From positions 1 through 64,000 of the forward strand of contig NZ_FZNO01000014.1 of assembly GCF_900188025.1 (NCBI RefSeq): a stretch of DNA of 64,000 nt, in the 5' to 3' direction. The stretch comes from Blastococcus mobilis. Its GTDB lineage: Bacteria > Actinomycetota > Actinomycetes > Mycobacteriales > Geodermatophilaceae. Position numbers and translations under genes: made by a program. Below the pieces are notes generated by a model. The model made no database searches, had not been told where the DNA came from, and saw nothing but the letters and a program-made list of their open reading frames with translations. This document shows, one piece after another, positions 8,984 to 18,108 of the stretch. Numbering within the stretch: the first letter of the stretch is position 1; each line of letters starts with the position of its first letter.

Positions 8984-9940
8984 ATGGCCGAGGAGGAGCG
9001 GGACGGCGTCCGGCTGACCAGCCTCGACCGGCCGCTGGGGGACGCCCTCGGGGTGACCAAGGGCGAGCTCGTCGACTACCTGGACGCCGTCGCCGACCGG
9101 CTGGTGCCCCAGCTCGCCGGCCGGCCGCTGTCGATCAAGCGGGTGCGACCCGGGCAGCCGCCGTTCATGCAGCGCAACGTCTCCAAGGGCGCGCCGGACT
9201 GGGTCCGCACGGTCGCGGTCTGGTCATGGGGCGCCAACCGGGAGGTGCATCAGGTCCTGTGCGACGACCGGCGGACGCTGCTGTGGCTGGCCAACCAACG
9301 GGCGGTCGAGTTCCACGTCCCGTTCGTCCGCGCCGGGGAGGACCAGCCCACCGGCATCGTGCTCGACCTCGATCCGCCCGAGGACACCGACTTCGCCGTC
9401 GTCGTGCAGGCTGCCCAGCTGGTGCGGCACGCTCTGGACGACCTCGGCCTGGCGGGGGCGGTGAAGACCAGCGGATCCAAGGGCGTGCACGTCGTCGTCC
9501 CGGTGCGGGGCGCCGGCCCCGAGGACGCCGCGGCAGCGACCCGCGCGCTGGCCGCCCGCGCCGAGCGGCTGGACCCCGAGCTGGCCACCACCGCGTACAT
9601 CAAGGAGGACCGGCACGGGCGGGTCTTCCTCGACTCCACCCGGGCCGGGCAGGGGACGATCGTGGCCGTTTACAGCCCGCGCATCCGCCCGGGGCTGCCG
9701 GTGTCGGCACCGGTGAGCTGGACGGAGCTGGCCGAGGTGCGTCCCGGCGACATCACCGTGACGACGGCAGCGGACGCCCTCGGCACGGGCGATCCCTGGG
9801 CGGCTCTCCTGCCGGAGCCGCAGCGGTTGCCGGCGGAGCTGATCGCGGAGGGACACACCATCCCGGTCGCCCGGGTGCAGGCCATGCACGAGGGCAAACG
9901 GCGAAAGCGGGCCGAGCGGGACGCCGCGGGCGGCGACTGA
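8984..9940 (+). CDS. Stand-alone LigD-type polymerase (primase-polymerase) domain protein
   Basis: A 318-residue archaeo-eukaryotic primase-fold polymerase equivalent to the POL domain of ligase D, with no nuclease or ligase domain attached. Catalytic acidic residues are visible as Asp128 and Asp130 in IVLDLDPP and Asp217 in VFLDSTRAG. SGSKGVHV is the conserved nucleotide-binding segment. The ATG start lies 10 bp after the MBL stop with TGAGGA upstream, so the two may be co-transcribed. Known relatives fill gaps or extend primers with ribo- or deoxynucleotides in end joining and excision repair. The exact role here is unknown. Confidence 0.88.
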   Translation: MAEEERDGVRLTSLDRPLGDALGVTKGELVDYLDAVADRLVPQLAGRPLSIKRVRPGQPPFMQRNVSKGAPDWVRTVAVWSWGANREVHQVLCDDRRTLLWLANQRAVEFHVPFVRAGEDQPTGIVLDLDPPEDTDFAVVVQAAQLVRHALDDLGLAGAVKTSGSKGVHVVVPVRGAGPEDAAAATRALAARAERLDPELATTAYIKEDRHGRVFLDSTRAGQGTIVAVYSPRIRPGLPVSAPVSWTELAEVRPGDITVTTAADALGTGDPWAALLPEPQRLPAELIAEGHTIPVARVQAMHEGKRRKRAERDAAGGD

Positions 9941-10017
9941 TCCACCGGTCGCGCCGCTGTCCACAGACCCATGCGTGGACGCCGGCCGTGTCGGTCCTCC
10001 GGCGCACGCTGTTCCGC

Positions 10018-10503
10018 ATGACGAGCGACCCGCGCACCCTCGCCTGGCTGGACCAGGAAGACGCCCACCTCGCCCGGACCATCAGGGCCCACCGGTGTGC
10101 GGTGCAGTACGTCGGTGCAGGGGAGGGGCCCGGTGAGCCGGCGTTCGGCTACACGATCGGGCTCTACGGGCTCGGGCACCCGGAGCTGGTCGTGGTCGGC
10201 CTCAGCGCCGAGACCACCCACGGCATCCTCGGCCGGGTCGCCGGCATGGTGGCCGACGGCCGCGACCTGCTGATCGGTGAGCTGCTGACGTGGCCGGAGT
10301 GGGACGGCCGGCTGGTCTTGGAGCACCTGCCGAACCCCGGTGACGTGGTGCTGGGCGCGAATCGCTTCTACGAGCGGCCGGCGGAGTACTCCGTGCCCGC
10401 CTATCAGCTCACCTGGGCGCACACCGGAGCCGTCTTCCCGTGGGACGAGGACTACCCGTGCGGGCCGGAGTGCCAGCCGCGGCCGGGCACCTGGCAGGCG
10501 TGA
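10018..10503 (+). CDS. DUF4262 family protein
   Basis: A 162-residue soluble protein. The pattern GPGEPAFGYTIGLYGLGHPELVVVG, here split by residues seen around 35-60, is characteristic of the DUF4262 family, whose function is unknown. The C-terminus has a Cys pair in YPCGPECQPRPG. The ATG start lies 7 bp after CACGCT, a weak -10-like box, and there is no Shine-Dalgarno site. It is convergent with the peroxiredoxin gene across a terminator hairpin. Confidence 0.78.
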   Translation: MTSDPRTLAWLDQEDAHLARTIRAHRCAVQYVGAGEGPGEPAFGYTIGLYGLGHPELVVVGLSAETTHGILGRVAGMVADGRDLLIGELLTWPEWDGRLVLEHLPNPGDVVLGANRFYERPAEYSVPAYQLTWAHTGAVFPWDEDYPCGPECQPRPGTWQA

Positions 10504-10544
10504 GCCGTCGGAGTCGGAGCCCCGCCGTGCGTGCCCGGGACGGG

Positions 10545-10575
10545 CCGTGGTGCGCGGCGCGGCGGCGCACCACGG
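10545..10575. terminator. Bidirectional hairpin terminator
   Basis: A perfect 11-bp stem (CCGTGGTGCGC at 10545-10555, complement at 10565-10575) between the convergent DUF4262 and peroxiredoxin genes. Confidence 0.7.
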
Positions 10576-10581
10576 ACCCGG

Positions 10582-11082
10582 TCAGTTGATCCCGAGGTCG
10601 CGCATCAGCTTGGCGACGTGGCCGGTCGCCTTGACGTTGTAGGAGGCGCGCTCGATGCGGCCCTCGGCGTCGACGATGAAGGTCGACCGGATCACGCCGA
10701 CGACCTCCTTGCCGTACAGCTTCTTCGGCCCGTACGCGCCGTAGGCCCGCAGGACCGACTTGTCCGGATCGGAGACGAGCGTGATGCCCAGCTGCTCCTC
10801 GTCCCGGAACCGCAGCAGCTTGTCGGGCTCGTCGGGAGAGATGCCGATGATGTCCAGGCCGGCCTGGGCGAGATCTCCGGCGGACGCGGTGAAGTCGACG
10901 GCCTGGGTCGTGCAGCCCGGGGTCAGCGCCGCCGGGTAGCAGTAGACGATCACCCGGCGGCCGCGGTAGTCGGCCAACGACACCGGGTTGCCGTCGGCGT
11001 CGGGGAGCGTGAAGCCCGGCGCCGGGTCGCCGGGGGACAGGCGCACGGGCGCCGTGGCGGTGCCGCTGTCGGTCTCGGTCAT
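10582..11082 (-). CDS. bcp: Peroxiredoxin, BCP/PrxQ family
   Basis: A 166-residue thiol peroxidase that reduces hydrogen and organic peroxides in the cytoplasm. Peroxidatic Cys57 sits in ALTPGCTTQAVDF. Many family members have a second Cys five residues later (TTQACDF), but here that position is Val62. The enzyme therefore probably works as a 1-Cys type or uses another thiol, for example Cys48. The start at 11082 (MTETDSG) is preferred to the upstream in-frame ATG because family length fits and CAGGAT lies 6 bp upstream. The gene is convergent with DUF4262. Confidence 0.92.
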   Translation of the reverse strand: MTETDSGTATAPVRLSPGDPAPGFTLPDADGNPVSLADYRGRRVIVYCYPAALTPGCTTQAVDFTASAGDLAQAGLDIIGISPDEPDKLLRFRDEEQLGITLVSDPDKSVLRAYGAYGPKKLYGKEVVGVIRSTFIVDAEGRIERASYNVKATGHVAKLMRDLGIN

Positions 11083-11139
11083 GACCGCATCCTGCCGTGT
11101 GCGGCTGACCGGACGGCAGTGGGGGAGCACTTCTCGCCG

Positions 11140-11544
11140 TCAGCCCGCGAGGAACGAGAACCGGACGTGGCGGGTGTGGTTGTCGACGTTGGTGTCGACC
11201 AGGCAGATCCGCTGCCAGGTGCCCAGCTGCATCAGCCCCTCGAGCACCGGCACCGTGGCGTGCGGCGGCACGAACGCCGGCAGCACGTGGTCGCGCCCGT
11301 GCCCCGCGCTGCCGTGCCGGTGCCGCCAGCGGTCGTCCCGGGGCAGGAGCTCGTCGAGCTGGGCGAGCAGGTCGTCGTCACTTCCCGAGCCGGTCTCCAG
11401 GATGGCGATGCCGGCGGTCGCGTGCGGAACGAAGACGTGCAGCAGCCCGTCGGTCTCCTGTTTCACGAAGTCCGCGCACTCGTCGGTCAGGTCCACCACC
11501 ACGGGGACGCCGCCGGTCCGGACGGCACGCAGCTCCGATCGCAT
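11140..11544 (-). CDS. YjbQ / UPF0047 family protein
   Basis: A small single-domain protein (134 residues from Met at 11544; an earlier ATG at 11580 would add 12). The conserved motifs [28 protein letters not shown] and [12 protein letters not shown] identify the YjbQ family, whose His and Cys residues surround a metal-like site. Some members show weak thiamine-phosphate synthase activity, but the physiological role is unknown. It lies 57 bp upstream of the peroxiredoxin on the same strand and is divergent from rph. Confidence 0.88.
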   Translation of the reverse strand: MRSELRAVRTGGVPVVVDLTDECADFVKQETDGLLHVFVPHATAGIAILETGSGSDDDLLAQLDELLPRDDRWRHRHGSAGHGRDHVLPAFVPPHATVPVLEGLMQLGTWQRICLVDTNVDNHTRHVRFSFLAG

Positions 11545-11621
11545 GCGGTCGATCGTGGCGGCGGGGCCCGATGCGTGCACGGCGGCCGGCCGGGAGATCG
11601 TGCCAACTACGCTCGGTTCCC

Positions 11622-12344
11622 GTGACCCGCCCCGACGGCCGTGCGGCCGACCAGCTCCGTCCGGTGACCATCACCCGTAACTGGCTCGACCACGCGGAAG
11701 GCTCCGTGCTCGTCGAGTTCGGCCGCACCCGGGTGCTCTGCGCGGCCAGCGTCACCGAGGGTGTGCCCCGCTGGCGCAAGGGCTCCGGCCTGGGCTGGGT
11801 GACCGCCGAGTACTCGATGCTGCCGCGGGCCACGCACACCCGCAGCGACCGGGAGTCGGTCAAGGGCCGCATCGGCGGACGCACCCACGAGATCAGCCGG
11901 CTCATCGGCCGCTCCCTGCGCGCCTCGATCGACCTGGCAGCGCTGGGCGAGAACAGCATCGCCATCGACTGCGACGTCCTGCAGGCCGACGGCGGCACCC
12001 GGACCGCGGCCATCACCGGCGCCTACGTCGCCCTGGCCGACGCCGTGTCGTGGCTGGGGGAGCGGAAGAAGCTGGCCCGCCCCAAGGCGATCGTGCAGTC
12101 CGTGGCGGCGGTGAGCGTCGGCGTCATCGACGGCGAGCCGCGCCTCGACCTCGCCTACGAGGAGGACGTGCGCGCCGGCACCGACATGAACGTCGTCTGC
12201 ACCGGGGACGGGAACTTCGTGGAGGTGCAGGGCACCGCGGAGGGCGCGGTTTTCGATCGGAAGACCCTCGACGCGCTGCTCGATCTCGCGGTGGCCGGGT
12301 GCGGCCAGCTGAGCCGGCTGCAGGCCGACGCGCTCGCGCGATGA
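11622..12344 (+). CDS. rph: Ribonuclease PH
   Basis: A 240-residue phosphorolytic 3'-5' exoribonuclease that trims tRNA 3' ends. It starts with [17 protein letters not shown], and the sequences [32 protein letters not shown] and [14 protein letters not shown] are family signatures, the last near the phosphate site. The GTG start is supported by TACGCT (11608-11613) 8 bp upstream, a leaderless arrangement. Its stop overlaps the rdgB start (ATGA), so the two are translationally coupled, as in mycobacteria (Rv1340-Rv1341). Confidence 0.96.
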   Translation: MTRPDGRAADQLRPVTITRNWLDHAEGSVLVEFGRTRVLCAASVTEGVPRWRKGSGLGWVTAEYSMLPRATHTRSDRESVKGRIGGRTHEISRLIGRSLRASIDLAALGENSIAIDCDVLQADGGTRTAAITGAYVALADAVSWLGERKKLARPKAIVQSVAAVSVGVIDGEPRLDLAYEEDVRAGTDMNVVCTGDGNFVEVQGTAEGAVFDRKTLDALLDLAVAGCGQLSRLQADALAR

Positions 12345-12952
12345 GCACGCGGCTCCTCCTGGCGACCCGGAACGCGGGCAAGCTCGCCGAGCTGCGGCGA
12401 CTGCTGGAGACCGCCGTTCCCGGGGTCCAGGTCGTCGGCCTCCGGGACGTGCCCGACTACCCGGAGGCGCCGGAGACCGGGGCCACCTTCGCGGAGAACG
12501 CCCTGCTCAAGGCCCGGGAGGCGGTCCGGTACACCGGGCTGCCGGCGGTCGCGGACGACTCGGGCCTGACCGTCGACGCGCTCAACGGCATGCCCGGCGT
12601 GCTGTCCGCCCGCTGGTCCGGCCGGCACGGCGACGACGAGGCGAACACCGCGCTGCTGCTCGGGCAGGTCGCCGACGTCCCCGACGAGCGGCGGGGCGCC
12701 GCATTCGTCTGCGCCGCCGCCCTCGTCACCCCCGACGGTGCGGAGCGGGTGATCGAACGCCAGTGGCGTGGGCGGCTGGTGCGGGAGAAGCGCGGCACGA
12801 ACGGCTTCGGCTACGACCCGGTCTTCGTGCCCGAGGGACTCCAGGTCACCTCGGCGGAACTCTCGCCGGAGGAGAAGGACGCGCGCAGCCACCGGGGGCA
12901 GGCGTTCGCCGCCCTGGTGCCGGTCCTCGCCGAGGTGCTCGGCGCCCGCTGA
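12341..12952 (+). CDS. rdgB: XTP/dITP diphosphatase (RdgB/HAM1 family)
   Basis: A 203-residue house-cleaning pyrophosphatase removing deaminated purine nucleotides (ITP, XTP, dITP) from the pool. The N-terminal [15 protein letters not shown] holds the Asn-x-x-Lys motif, followed by [11 protein letters not shown], the FGYDPVF triphosphate-binding segment and SHRGQA at the C-terminus. The ATG overlaps the rph stop by 4 bp. The neighbouring minus-strand ORF ends only 2 bp after its stop. Confidence 0.96.
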   Translation: MSTRLLLATRNAGKLAELRRLLETAVPGVQVVGLRDVPDYPEAPETGATFAENALLKAREAVRYTGLPAVADDSGLTVDALNGMPGVLSARWSGRHGDDEANTALLLGQVADVPDERRGAAFVCAAALVTPDGAERVIERQWRGRLVREKRGTNGFGYDPVFVPEGLQVTSAELSPEEKDARSHRGQAFAALVPVLAEVLGAR

Positions 12953-12954
12953 GG

Positions 12955-13209
12955 TCACCCGGCGTCGGCGAAGCCCAGCCAGGCGAACGGATCCTCGTCG
13001 CGCACCGAGTCGAACATCTGACGACTCCACTCCGGCTCGGCGTGCCGGCCGTGGCGGCCCAGGTCCTCGGTCATCGCCGTCTGCGTCTCTGTCTCGCCTG
13101 CGCTGTGCCGCCCTCCGGAGGGCACCCGCTGTTCGGCGGGAGGGCTGACGACAGCGGCGCGGGCGATGGCGGCCGGGAGCCACATGCCCGGGGAAGCGGA
13201 GCTCGTCAT
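12955..13209 (-). CDS. Small hypothetical ORF
   Basis: A possible 84-residue protein convergent with rdgB. An upstream in-frame ATG at 13260 would give 101 residues. The C-terminal part (EPEWSRQMFDSVRDEDPFAWLGF) reads like real protein, while the N-terminal part is low-complexity. No family is recognised and the start is unclear. Confidence 0.4.
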   Translation of the reverse strand: MTSSASPGMWLPAAIARAAVVSPPAEQRVPSGGRHSAGETETQTAMTEDLGRHGRHAEPEWSRQMFDSVRDEDPFAWLGFADAG

Positions 13210-13291
13210 GTCCGGGTGTTCGGACGGCCGTGGCCCGTCCTCAGCCGCGGCCGGTATCACCCATCCGGACGGGTGAGGTGGCGCCCCGGTG

Positions 13292-13903
13292 TCATGCGGT
13301 GGCCCGGCCCTCGTACATGTAGCCCGACACCCTCGGTGCCCGCGGCTCGTACCAGCTCTTCATCCGGGTGACGGTCAGCGGCGAGGTGGCGAGGAAGCCG
13401 GCCACGTCGTTGTCCAGCACGCAGCCGGCCACCGCCCGGTTGATCCGGTTCCCCCGCCGCTGCCGGCGGACGACGTCGGCATCCGGGGCCAGGCCGTGCT
13501 CCACGAAGTGCAGGCTCCCACCGGGCCGGAGCACCCGCGCCACCTCCGCGAGGGCGGTGCCGGCGTCCGGTACGCCGCACAGGACCCAGGTGCACAGCGC
13601 AGCGTCGAAGCGGTCGTCCGGGAACGGCAACGCCTGAGCGTCGTCCCCGGCCACGACCACCGGGATCGGCGACGCGTCCCGTCGCTCCTGCGAGAGCCGC
13701 AGCGCCGTGGCCGACGGCTCGACCGCCCACACCCCGGTGACCTCCGGCGGCAGGTACGGCTGGTTCAGCCCCGCGCCGTAGCCGATCTCCAGCACGTCCC
13801 CGGTCAGCCCGGCGCACACGCGTGCCCGGACCTCACCGGTGAGGCGGTCGTTCAGTACGAGCTTGTGGAGCCGGGGCCGCACATGACGGCCGTAGATGCC
13901 CAT
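13292..13903 (-). CDS. Class I SAM-dependent methyltransferase
   Basis: A 203-residue Rossmann-fold methyltransferase. Motif I is VLEIGYGAGLN (38-47), followed by the acidic loop AVEPSATAL, then ALPFPDDRFDAALCTWVLC and LRPGGSLHFVEHGLAP, typical of the UbiE/Methyltransf_11 group. The substrate is unknown. The start at 13903 is supported by CATGCT 6 bp upstream and by the family-like N-terminus. It is divergent from the 13983 gene. Confidence 0.87.
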   Translation of the reverse strand: MGIYGRHVRPRLHKLVLNDRLTGEVRARVCAGLTGDVLEIGYGAGLNQPYLPPEVTGVWAVEPSATALRLSQERRDASPIPVVVAGDDAQALPFPDDRFDAALCTWVLCGVPDAGTALAEVARVLRPGGSLHFVEHGLAPDADVVRRQRRGNRINRAVAGCVLDNDVAGFLATSPLTVTRMKSWYEPRAPRVSGYMYEGRATA

Positions 13904-13982
13904 CGGCGCAGCATGTCCCGCGGGGGCGGCAGAGGGAACTGCCGGACGCGTGAGCTGTGCCCTCCGAGGGAACAGCGAGCCG

Positions 13983-14903
13983 ATGCGAATCCACGTGGAC
14001 GACGTCAGGGCGCTGCACTTCGACGACGGGACGCCGGTGACCGCGGCGTCCGGCATCGCGCCGCTCGGAGTCGGGTGGCTGGTCGCGCAGGACGACGCCA
14101 CCTTCGCGGCCTGGCTGCACGGGGACCACGTCACACCGGTCCGTGTGCTTCCGCCAGTCGAAGGATTCGACCGCTTCAGCGAGGCCGCGGGGACCAAGCG
14201 CCTCAAGCCCGATCTCGAGGTCGCGTGCCCGGCCGAGGTCGACGGGGAGCCGGCCGTCGTGCTCCTCGGGTCCGGCTCCACGGCCCGGCGCATGCGGGGT
14301 GTGCTGGTGCGGCTCGAGGACGGCGAGCCCGTCGTCCAGCACGGAGGTCTCGAACCTCTCTACGAGCTCGTCGCCCACCGGCTGGGCCTGCCGATGGACC
14401 ACCTCAACCTGGAGGGCGCGAGCCGGCACGGCGACACGGTGCGGTGGTTCAACCGCGGCAACCTCGCCGCCGGTGTGTCGTCGGGCAGCGTGGACGTGCC
14501 CGTGGCGGGACTGGTCGCCGCCCTTCTCGGCCGGGCGCCCGCATCATCGGTCCCGGTGGCGGAGCCGCGGGTCTACGAGCTCGGTGCGGTCGAGGGCGTC
14601 GGACTGGCGGTGACCGACGCGATCGCGCTGCGCGACGGGCGAGTGCTGCTCAGCGCCGCCGCGGAGGACAGCCCCAACGCCGTCGACGACGGTCCCGTGG
14701 TCGCCACCGCGCTGGCCCTGCTGGACGGCGACGAGGTCCTGGACCTGGCCCCGATCCCGGAGGTCGGCGGACACGTGCACAAGGTGGAGGGGCTGGCTCT
14801 GCGGGGTCTCCGCGACGGGGAGGTGCATCTGCTGGCCGTCGTCGACGACGACGACCCCGAGACGCCGTCGGCCTGCATCGAAGTGCGCGTGGACGTGACC
14901 TAG
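13983..14903 (+). CDS. Conserved hypothetical protein
   Basis: A 306-residue soluble protein with repeated strand-rich stretches: MRIHVDDVRALHFDDG, PAVVLLGSGSTARRMRGVLVRL, HLNLEGASRHGDTVRWFNRGN and VHKVEGLALRGL. The pattern suggests a beta-propeller-like fold. I recall uncharacterised DUF69xx-type families with this layout but cannot name one with certainty. There is no signal peptide or membrane segment. The start is ATG 13983, 9 bp after GAGGGA. It stands alone between the divergent methyltransferase and the convergent FUSC gene. Confidence 0.72.
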   Translation: MRIHVDDVRALHFDDGTPVTAASGIAPLGVGWLVAQDDATFAAWLHGDHVTPVRVLPPVEGFDRFSEAAGTKRLKPDLEVACPAEVDGEPAVVLLGSGSTARRMRGVLVRLEDGEPVVQHGGLEPLYELVAHRLGLPMDHLNLEGASRHGDTVRWFNRGNLAAGVSSGSVDVPVAGLVAALLGRAPASSVPVAEPRVYELGAVEGVGLAVTDAIALRDGRVLLSAAAEDSPNAVDDGPVVATALALLDGDEVLDLAPIPEVGGHVHKVEGLALRGLRDGEVHLLAVVDDDDPETPSACIEVRVDVT

Positions 14904-15010
14904 GCCTGCAGGCACCAGCGCGCCGCGGTGCCGACGGATCGGCCGCTGTGGCATCGGCCCGCTGAGCTGCGGACCTCCCCGAGTTCGACGATCGGCCGGC
15001 GAGCGCCCCA

Positions 15011-16354
15011 TCACTCCTGACGGTGCTCGTCGCTCTCAGCCGGCACGACGGCGGTGCCGCCGGGCGCTGTCCTCGTCCGTCGTCCGGCGACCGCTGTCCG
15101 GGCCGGCTTGCGCGTCGCAGTCGTGAGGGCCTGGCGCACCGCCTGGCGCGGACGGGCGGCGAGCGGCGCCGGGCGCCAGGGGGCCAGCGACGGATGGAGG
15201 GCGGTGTCGAGCTCCACACGCAGTCGGTCGATGGCCGTCAGGAGCGCGCCGTGCTGCACCCATGCGGCGGGGTCGGCCTGCGGGTCGACCAGGAGCAGGG
15301 CGCTCAACTTGTTGCGCCAGGTCTCCAGCGCCTCCAGATGCTTCTCGATGCGGCCGGCTGCGACCTCGGTCACCTCTCCTCTGCAGACGACCGCACCGGT
15401 GTCATCGAGGGCAGTGGACAACGCGTCGAGGACGTGGGCGAGGGCCGCCCGGGCCTCGGGGGAGTAGGCCGCTGCCGCCTCCTCCTCGGGCACGAAGAAG
15501 GTGCGGTCCAGGAGCGTTCGAGCGAGGTCGCGCAGCACCACCTGGACGTGCTCGAGCGCCGTGAGCGTGCCCCTCAGACGGGGCCGCGCCTCCCGGGCGA
15601 CGCGGCCACGGGGGTTCAGCCGGGCGCTCTCCTCGGTCCGTGCCAGGTTCCGGTCGGCCCGGGCCACCTCCTCACCGAGCAACCGCGCCTCGGCCAGCTG
15701 GGCGAGCGCCGTCTGCCTCGACCACTCGCCGCAGACGGCCTCCGCCAGCGACCTGCTGAACATGGCCATGCGCTGGGTCAGTTCGGCGATGGCCTCGCTC
15801 GCGGGCTGGACGTAGAGCGGTGGGGCGATCAGCAGGTTGACCAGCACGGCGACGACCGCCCCGACCAGGGTCTCCACGACGCGGCCCTCGGCTGCGGCCA
15901 CGGTCCCGACCCCACCCACCGCCAGGATGAGCATCGCGCTGATCGGCACCTCCATGAGGTGGTCCCCGAGCCGCAGCAGCCTCCCCGCCACCAGGGAGAT
16001 CGCCACGACCAGGCCCAGGCTCCACCAGGTCAGCCCCGTCACCAGCGCGAACAGATAGGCGACCAGCACGCCGGACACGACACTGACGATGCGCTCCCAT
16101 CCGGCCGTGAACGTCTCGTACATGCTCAGCTGGACGACCAGCAGCGCGGTCAGCGGTGCGAGTACCGGGGAGTCGCTGGTGTTCAACGCGTCGGCCACCG
16201 CGAACGCGATCATGGCGGCCAGCACGGTCTTCCCCGTCCGCAGGCCGGCTGCCCGGCCGCGTCGGAAGAGCCGGTTCACGCGGGAGGGCAGGACGTCGAG
16301 GACGGCGCTCGGCACCCGCCCGGCGCGGTGGAACCACGACGGCGATCCGGTCAT
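15011..16354 (-). CDS. FUSC-family inner membrane protein (aromatic acid exporter type)
   Basis: A 447-residue protein with an N-terminal block of about six membrane helices (for example TVLAAMIAFAVADAL, LVVQLSMYETFTAGWERIV, YLFALVTGLTWWSLGLVVAI). A long cytoplasmic helical region follows (residues about 190-400) with an Arg/Ala-rich tail. The layout fits the FUSC / ArAE family of putative efflux proteins. The substrate is unknown. The start at 16354 (MTGSPSWF) is chosen because the longer upstream reading is low-complexity and not hydrophobic. Confidence 0.78.
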   Translation of the reverse strand: MTGSPSWFHRAGRVPSAVLDVLPSRVNRLFRRGRAAGLRTGKTVLAAMIAFAVADALNTSDSPVLAPLTALLVVQLSMYETFTAGWERIVSVVSGVLVAYLFALVTGLTWWSLGLVVAISLVAGRLLRLGDHLMEVPISAMLILAVGGVGTVAAAEGRVVETLVGAVVAVLVNLLIAPPLYVQPASEAIAELTQRMAMFSRSLAEAVCGEWSRQTALAQLAEARLLGEEVARADRNLARTEESARLNPRGRVAREARPRLRGTLTALEHVQVVLRDLARTLLDRTFFVPEEEAAAAYSPEARAALAHVLDALSTALDDTGAVVCRGEVTEVAAGRIEKHLEALETWRNKLSALLLVDPQADPAAWVQHGALLTAIDRLRVELDTALHPSLAPWRPAPLAARPRQAVRQALTTATRKPARTAVAGRRTRTAPGGTAVVPAESDEHRQE

Positions 16355-16730
16355 CGGCCCGTGGTGAACCCCATGAGGCAACTCCCGCCGCTCGCCGGTC
16401 CGGTCGCACAGGCACCGGCCCCGCACCCCGCAGAGTAGCGCGATACCCGTGTCCGAACCGGCGACGCCGGGGCGGGCCCGTTCCGCTGCCGATGGCGATC
16501 CCGCGAGCCGTCCTGCCCCGCCTTCCTTCTTGCTGCGGCCGAGAACCAGGCTGGGAGCCGGCTGCTGCGCGGGGGCGGGATGATTCCGGGCGTCGTTGAC
16601 TTCGCGCACTATCTCGGCTCGGCTGCGAGTCGCCCAGGGCTACTTCCTGTGCCGCGCGATGCCGGCCGACCAGTTGGAGGCGGGGTTCGGCGCCGGTCGC
16701 CGTCCGGACCTGACCGGGTCCGCGCGGCCG
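16355..16730. other. Intergenic region, 376 bp
   Basis: It lies between two minus-strand genes. It must hold the promoter of the FUSC gene and the 3' end of the gene whose stop is at 16731. I see no convincing ORF, strong hairpin or repeat. Confidence 0.5.
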
Positions 16731-17555
16731 TCAGGGGGTCGGGTCGGCCTCGTCGTTCGGCGCCTGCGACGTCTTCGGCGCCTCGGAGGAGGGCTCCTCG
16801 GTCGGCTCGACGTCCGTCGGCTCCTCTGGCGCGCCCGTCGTCGGCGTGGTCGACGTGGTGGGCGCGGTCGGCGACGCCGAGTCCTCACCATCGGTCCCGG
16901 GGCCCTCCGTGTCCGGGGCGTCGGGCGCAGGCGCCTCACTGGTCGGGGTCGCCGGCGCGGTGGGTGCCGGTTCCGGGGTCGAGTCGTCGTCCGACGTCGA
17001 GGCGTCGTGGGTGAGCGTGCCGAGCGTCGTCGGCCGCGATGTCTCCGTGACGCCGACGATCGCGGATACCGGCTGCTTCGAGACCAGCTCGATCCCGGTG
17101 ACGATCCCCATGGCCAGCACGAACACCGCGGCCGCGTAGGCGGCGATCCGCGGCCAGCGGATGCGCGCGCGCCGCTGGGGTGGGCGGCGCGGGTCGAGTT
17201 GGGCGGGCAGCACGGCGGTGGCCGGGCCGTCAGAGGGCTGCACCGCCGTCCGGCGCGTGACCTGCTGGCGCACCTGACGCAGCCGCTCGTTGGTCTTCTG
17301 CAGGGACTGGCTGTACAGCGTGGCGCTCACCGTGCTGATCACGCTGGCGACCGCCGCGCCGATCAGCGTGCCGGCCACCCCGAAGAACGAGGCCACGACG
17401 GCGGAGGAGACCGCGGCCAGGGCACCCGCGCTCAGCTGGACGACGCTGAGGCGAGCGCCCGAGGGCTTGTTCTCGTCGTCCTTCTTGCCGGGTTCGTCGA
17501 ACTTCTTGCCGGGTTCGTCGGGCCGGTCGGTGCTCTCGGTGCGTGGCGTGGTCAT
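16731..17555 (-). CDS. Hypothetical membrane protein with Ser/Thr/Pro-rich extracellular tail
   Basis: A 274-residue protein of unknown function. Order: a charged N-terminus with a direct repeat (FDEPGKK twice, encoded by a 21-bp DNA repeat at 17481-17520), a small-residue-rich hydrophobic hairpin (VQLSAGALAAVSSAVVASFF then GTLIGAAVASVISTVS), an Arg/Gln-rich linker, one membrane helix (IAAYAAAVFVLAMGIVTGIE), then about 100 residues rich in Thr, Pro, Glu and Ala. The architecture suggests a cell-surface or anti-sigma-like anchored protein, which is an inference. The start at 17555 follows the first good Met. Confidence 0.65.
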   Translation of the reverse strand: MTTPRTESTDRPDEPGKKFDEPGKKDDENKPSGARLSVVQLSAGALAAVSSAVVASFFGVAGTLIGAAVASVISTVSATLYSQSLQKTNERLRQVRQQVTRRTAVQPSDGPATAVLPAQLDPRRPPQRRARIRWPRIAAYAAAVFVLAMGIVTGIELVSKQPVSAIVGVTETSRPTTLGTLTHDASTSDDDSTPEPAPTAPATPTSEAPAPDAPDTEGPGTDGEDSASPTAPTTSTTPTTGAPEEPTDVEPTEEPSSEAPKTSQAPNDEADPTP

Positions 17556-17939
17556 GGGCTCCGAGGGGGGTCGGGTCCGGAGGACGTGCTCCGGTGGACG
17601 CGGCCTAGGTCCGGCGGCGTCGCGCGCCCGGCCTTTGTCCACGATACGGCGGCCGGACGGTCGACTGCGGGTCCGATCTCCCCTCGGAGCGGCCTGACCT
17701 GCGCAAAGACAGCGATGTGATTCGCACGACACGTCGGTGGGTGGGGTCGGCCGCCCCGGACGCGGTCGGGTGAGGGCGCCGAGCCGGCCGGCCAGTACGA
17801 GCGCCGCGCCGACGCCGGCGATGACGGCCGCGCGCGGCGGTGGAGGAGGGCGTGCCGTAGATGGAGGTGAACCCGGCCAGCGCGCCGGCCCGAGCAGGCC
17901 GGTGCTCCATCCGGCGGCCGGCCAGGCGATTCAGTCGAG
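17556..17939. other. Intergenic region, 384 bp
   Basis: It separates the 16731-17555 gene from the tRNA-Leu on the same strand. I see no supported ORF. It should hold the promoter of the membrane-protein gene. Confidence 0.5.
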
Positions 17940-18020
17940 TGCGGGAGGGGGGAGTCGAACCCCCACGCCCGAAGGCACCAGATCCTAAGTCTGGCGTGGC
18001 TGCCGTTACACCACTCCCGC
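17940..18020 (-). tRNA. tRNA-Leu (anticodon UAG)
   Basis: Read on the minus strand, the acceptor stem GCGGGAG pairs with CTCCCGC, the anticodon stem CCAGA/TCTGG holds the loop CTTAGGA (anticodon TAG), a variable arm follows, and the T arm is GGGGG-TTCGACT-CCCCC. The discriminator base is A and CCA is not encoded. It reads CUA leucine codons, which are rare in this GC-rich genome. Confidence 0.93.
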
Positions 18021-18108
18021 GCGGTATCGCAGTCTAGGAGTACCCCCGGCAGGGTGCCCCGAAGTTGCCGGCCGAGCTGGACGGCGGATCGTCTGGCAGG
18101 CTGTCGCC

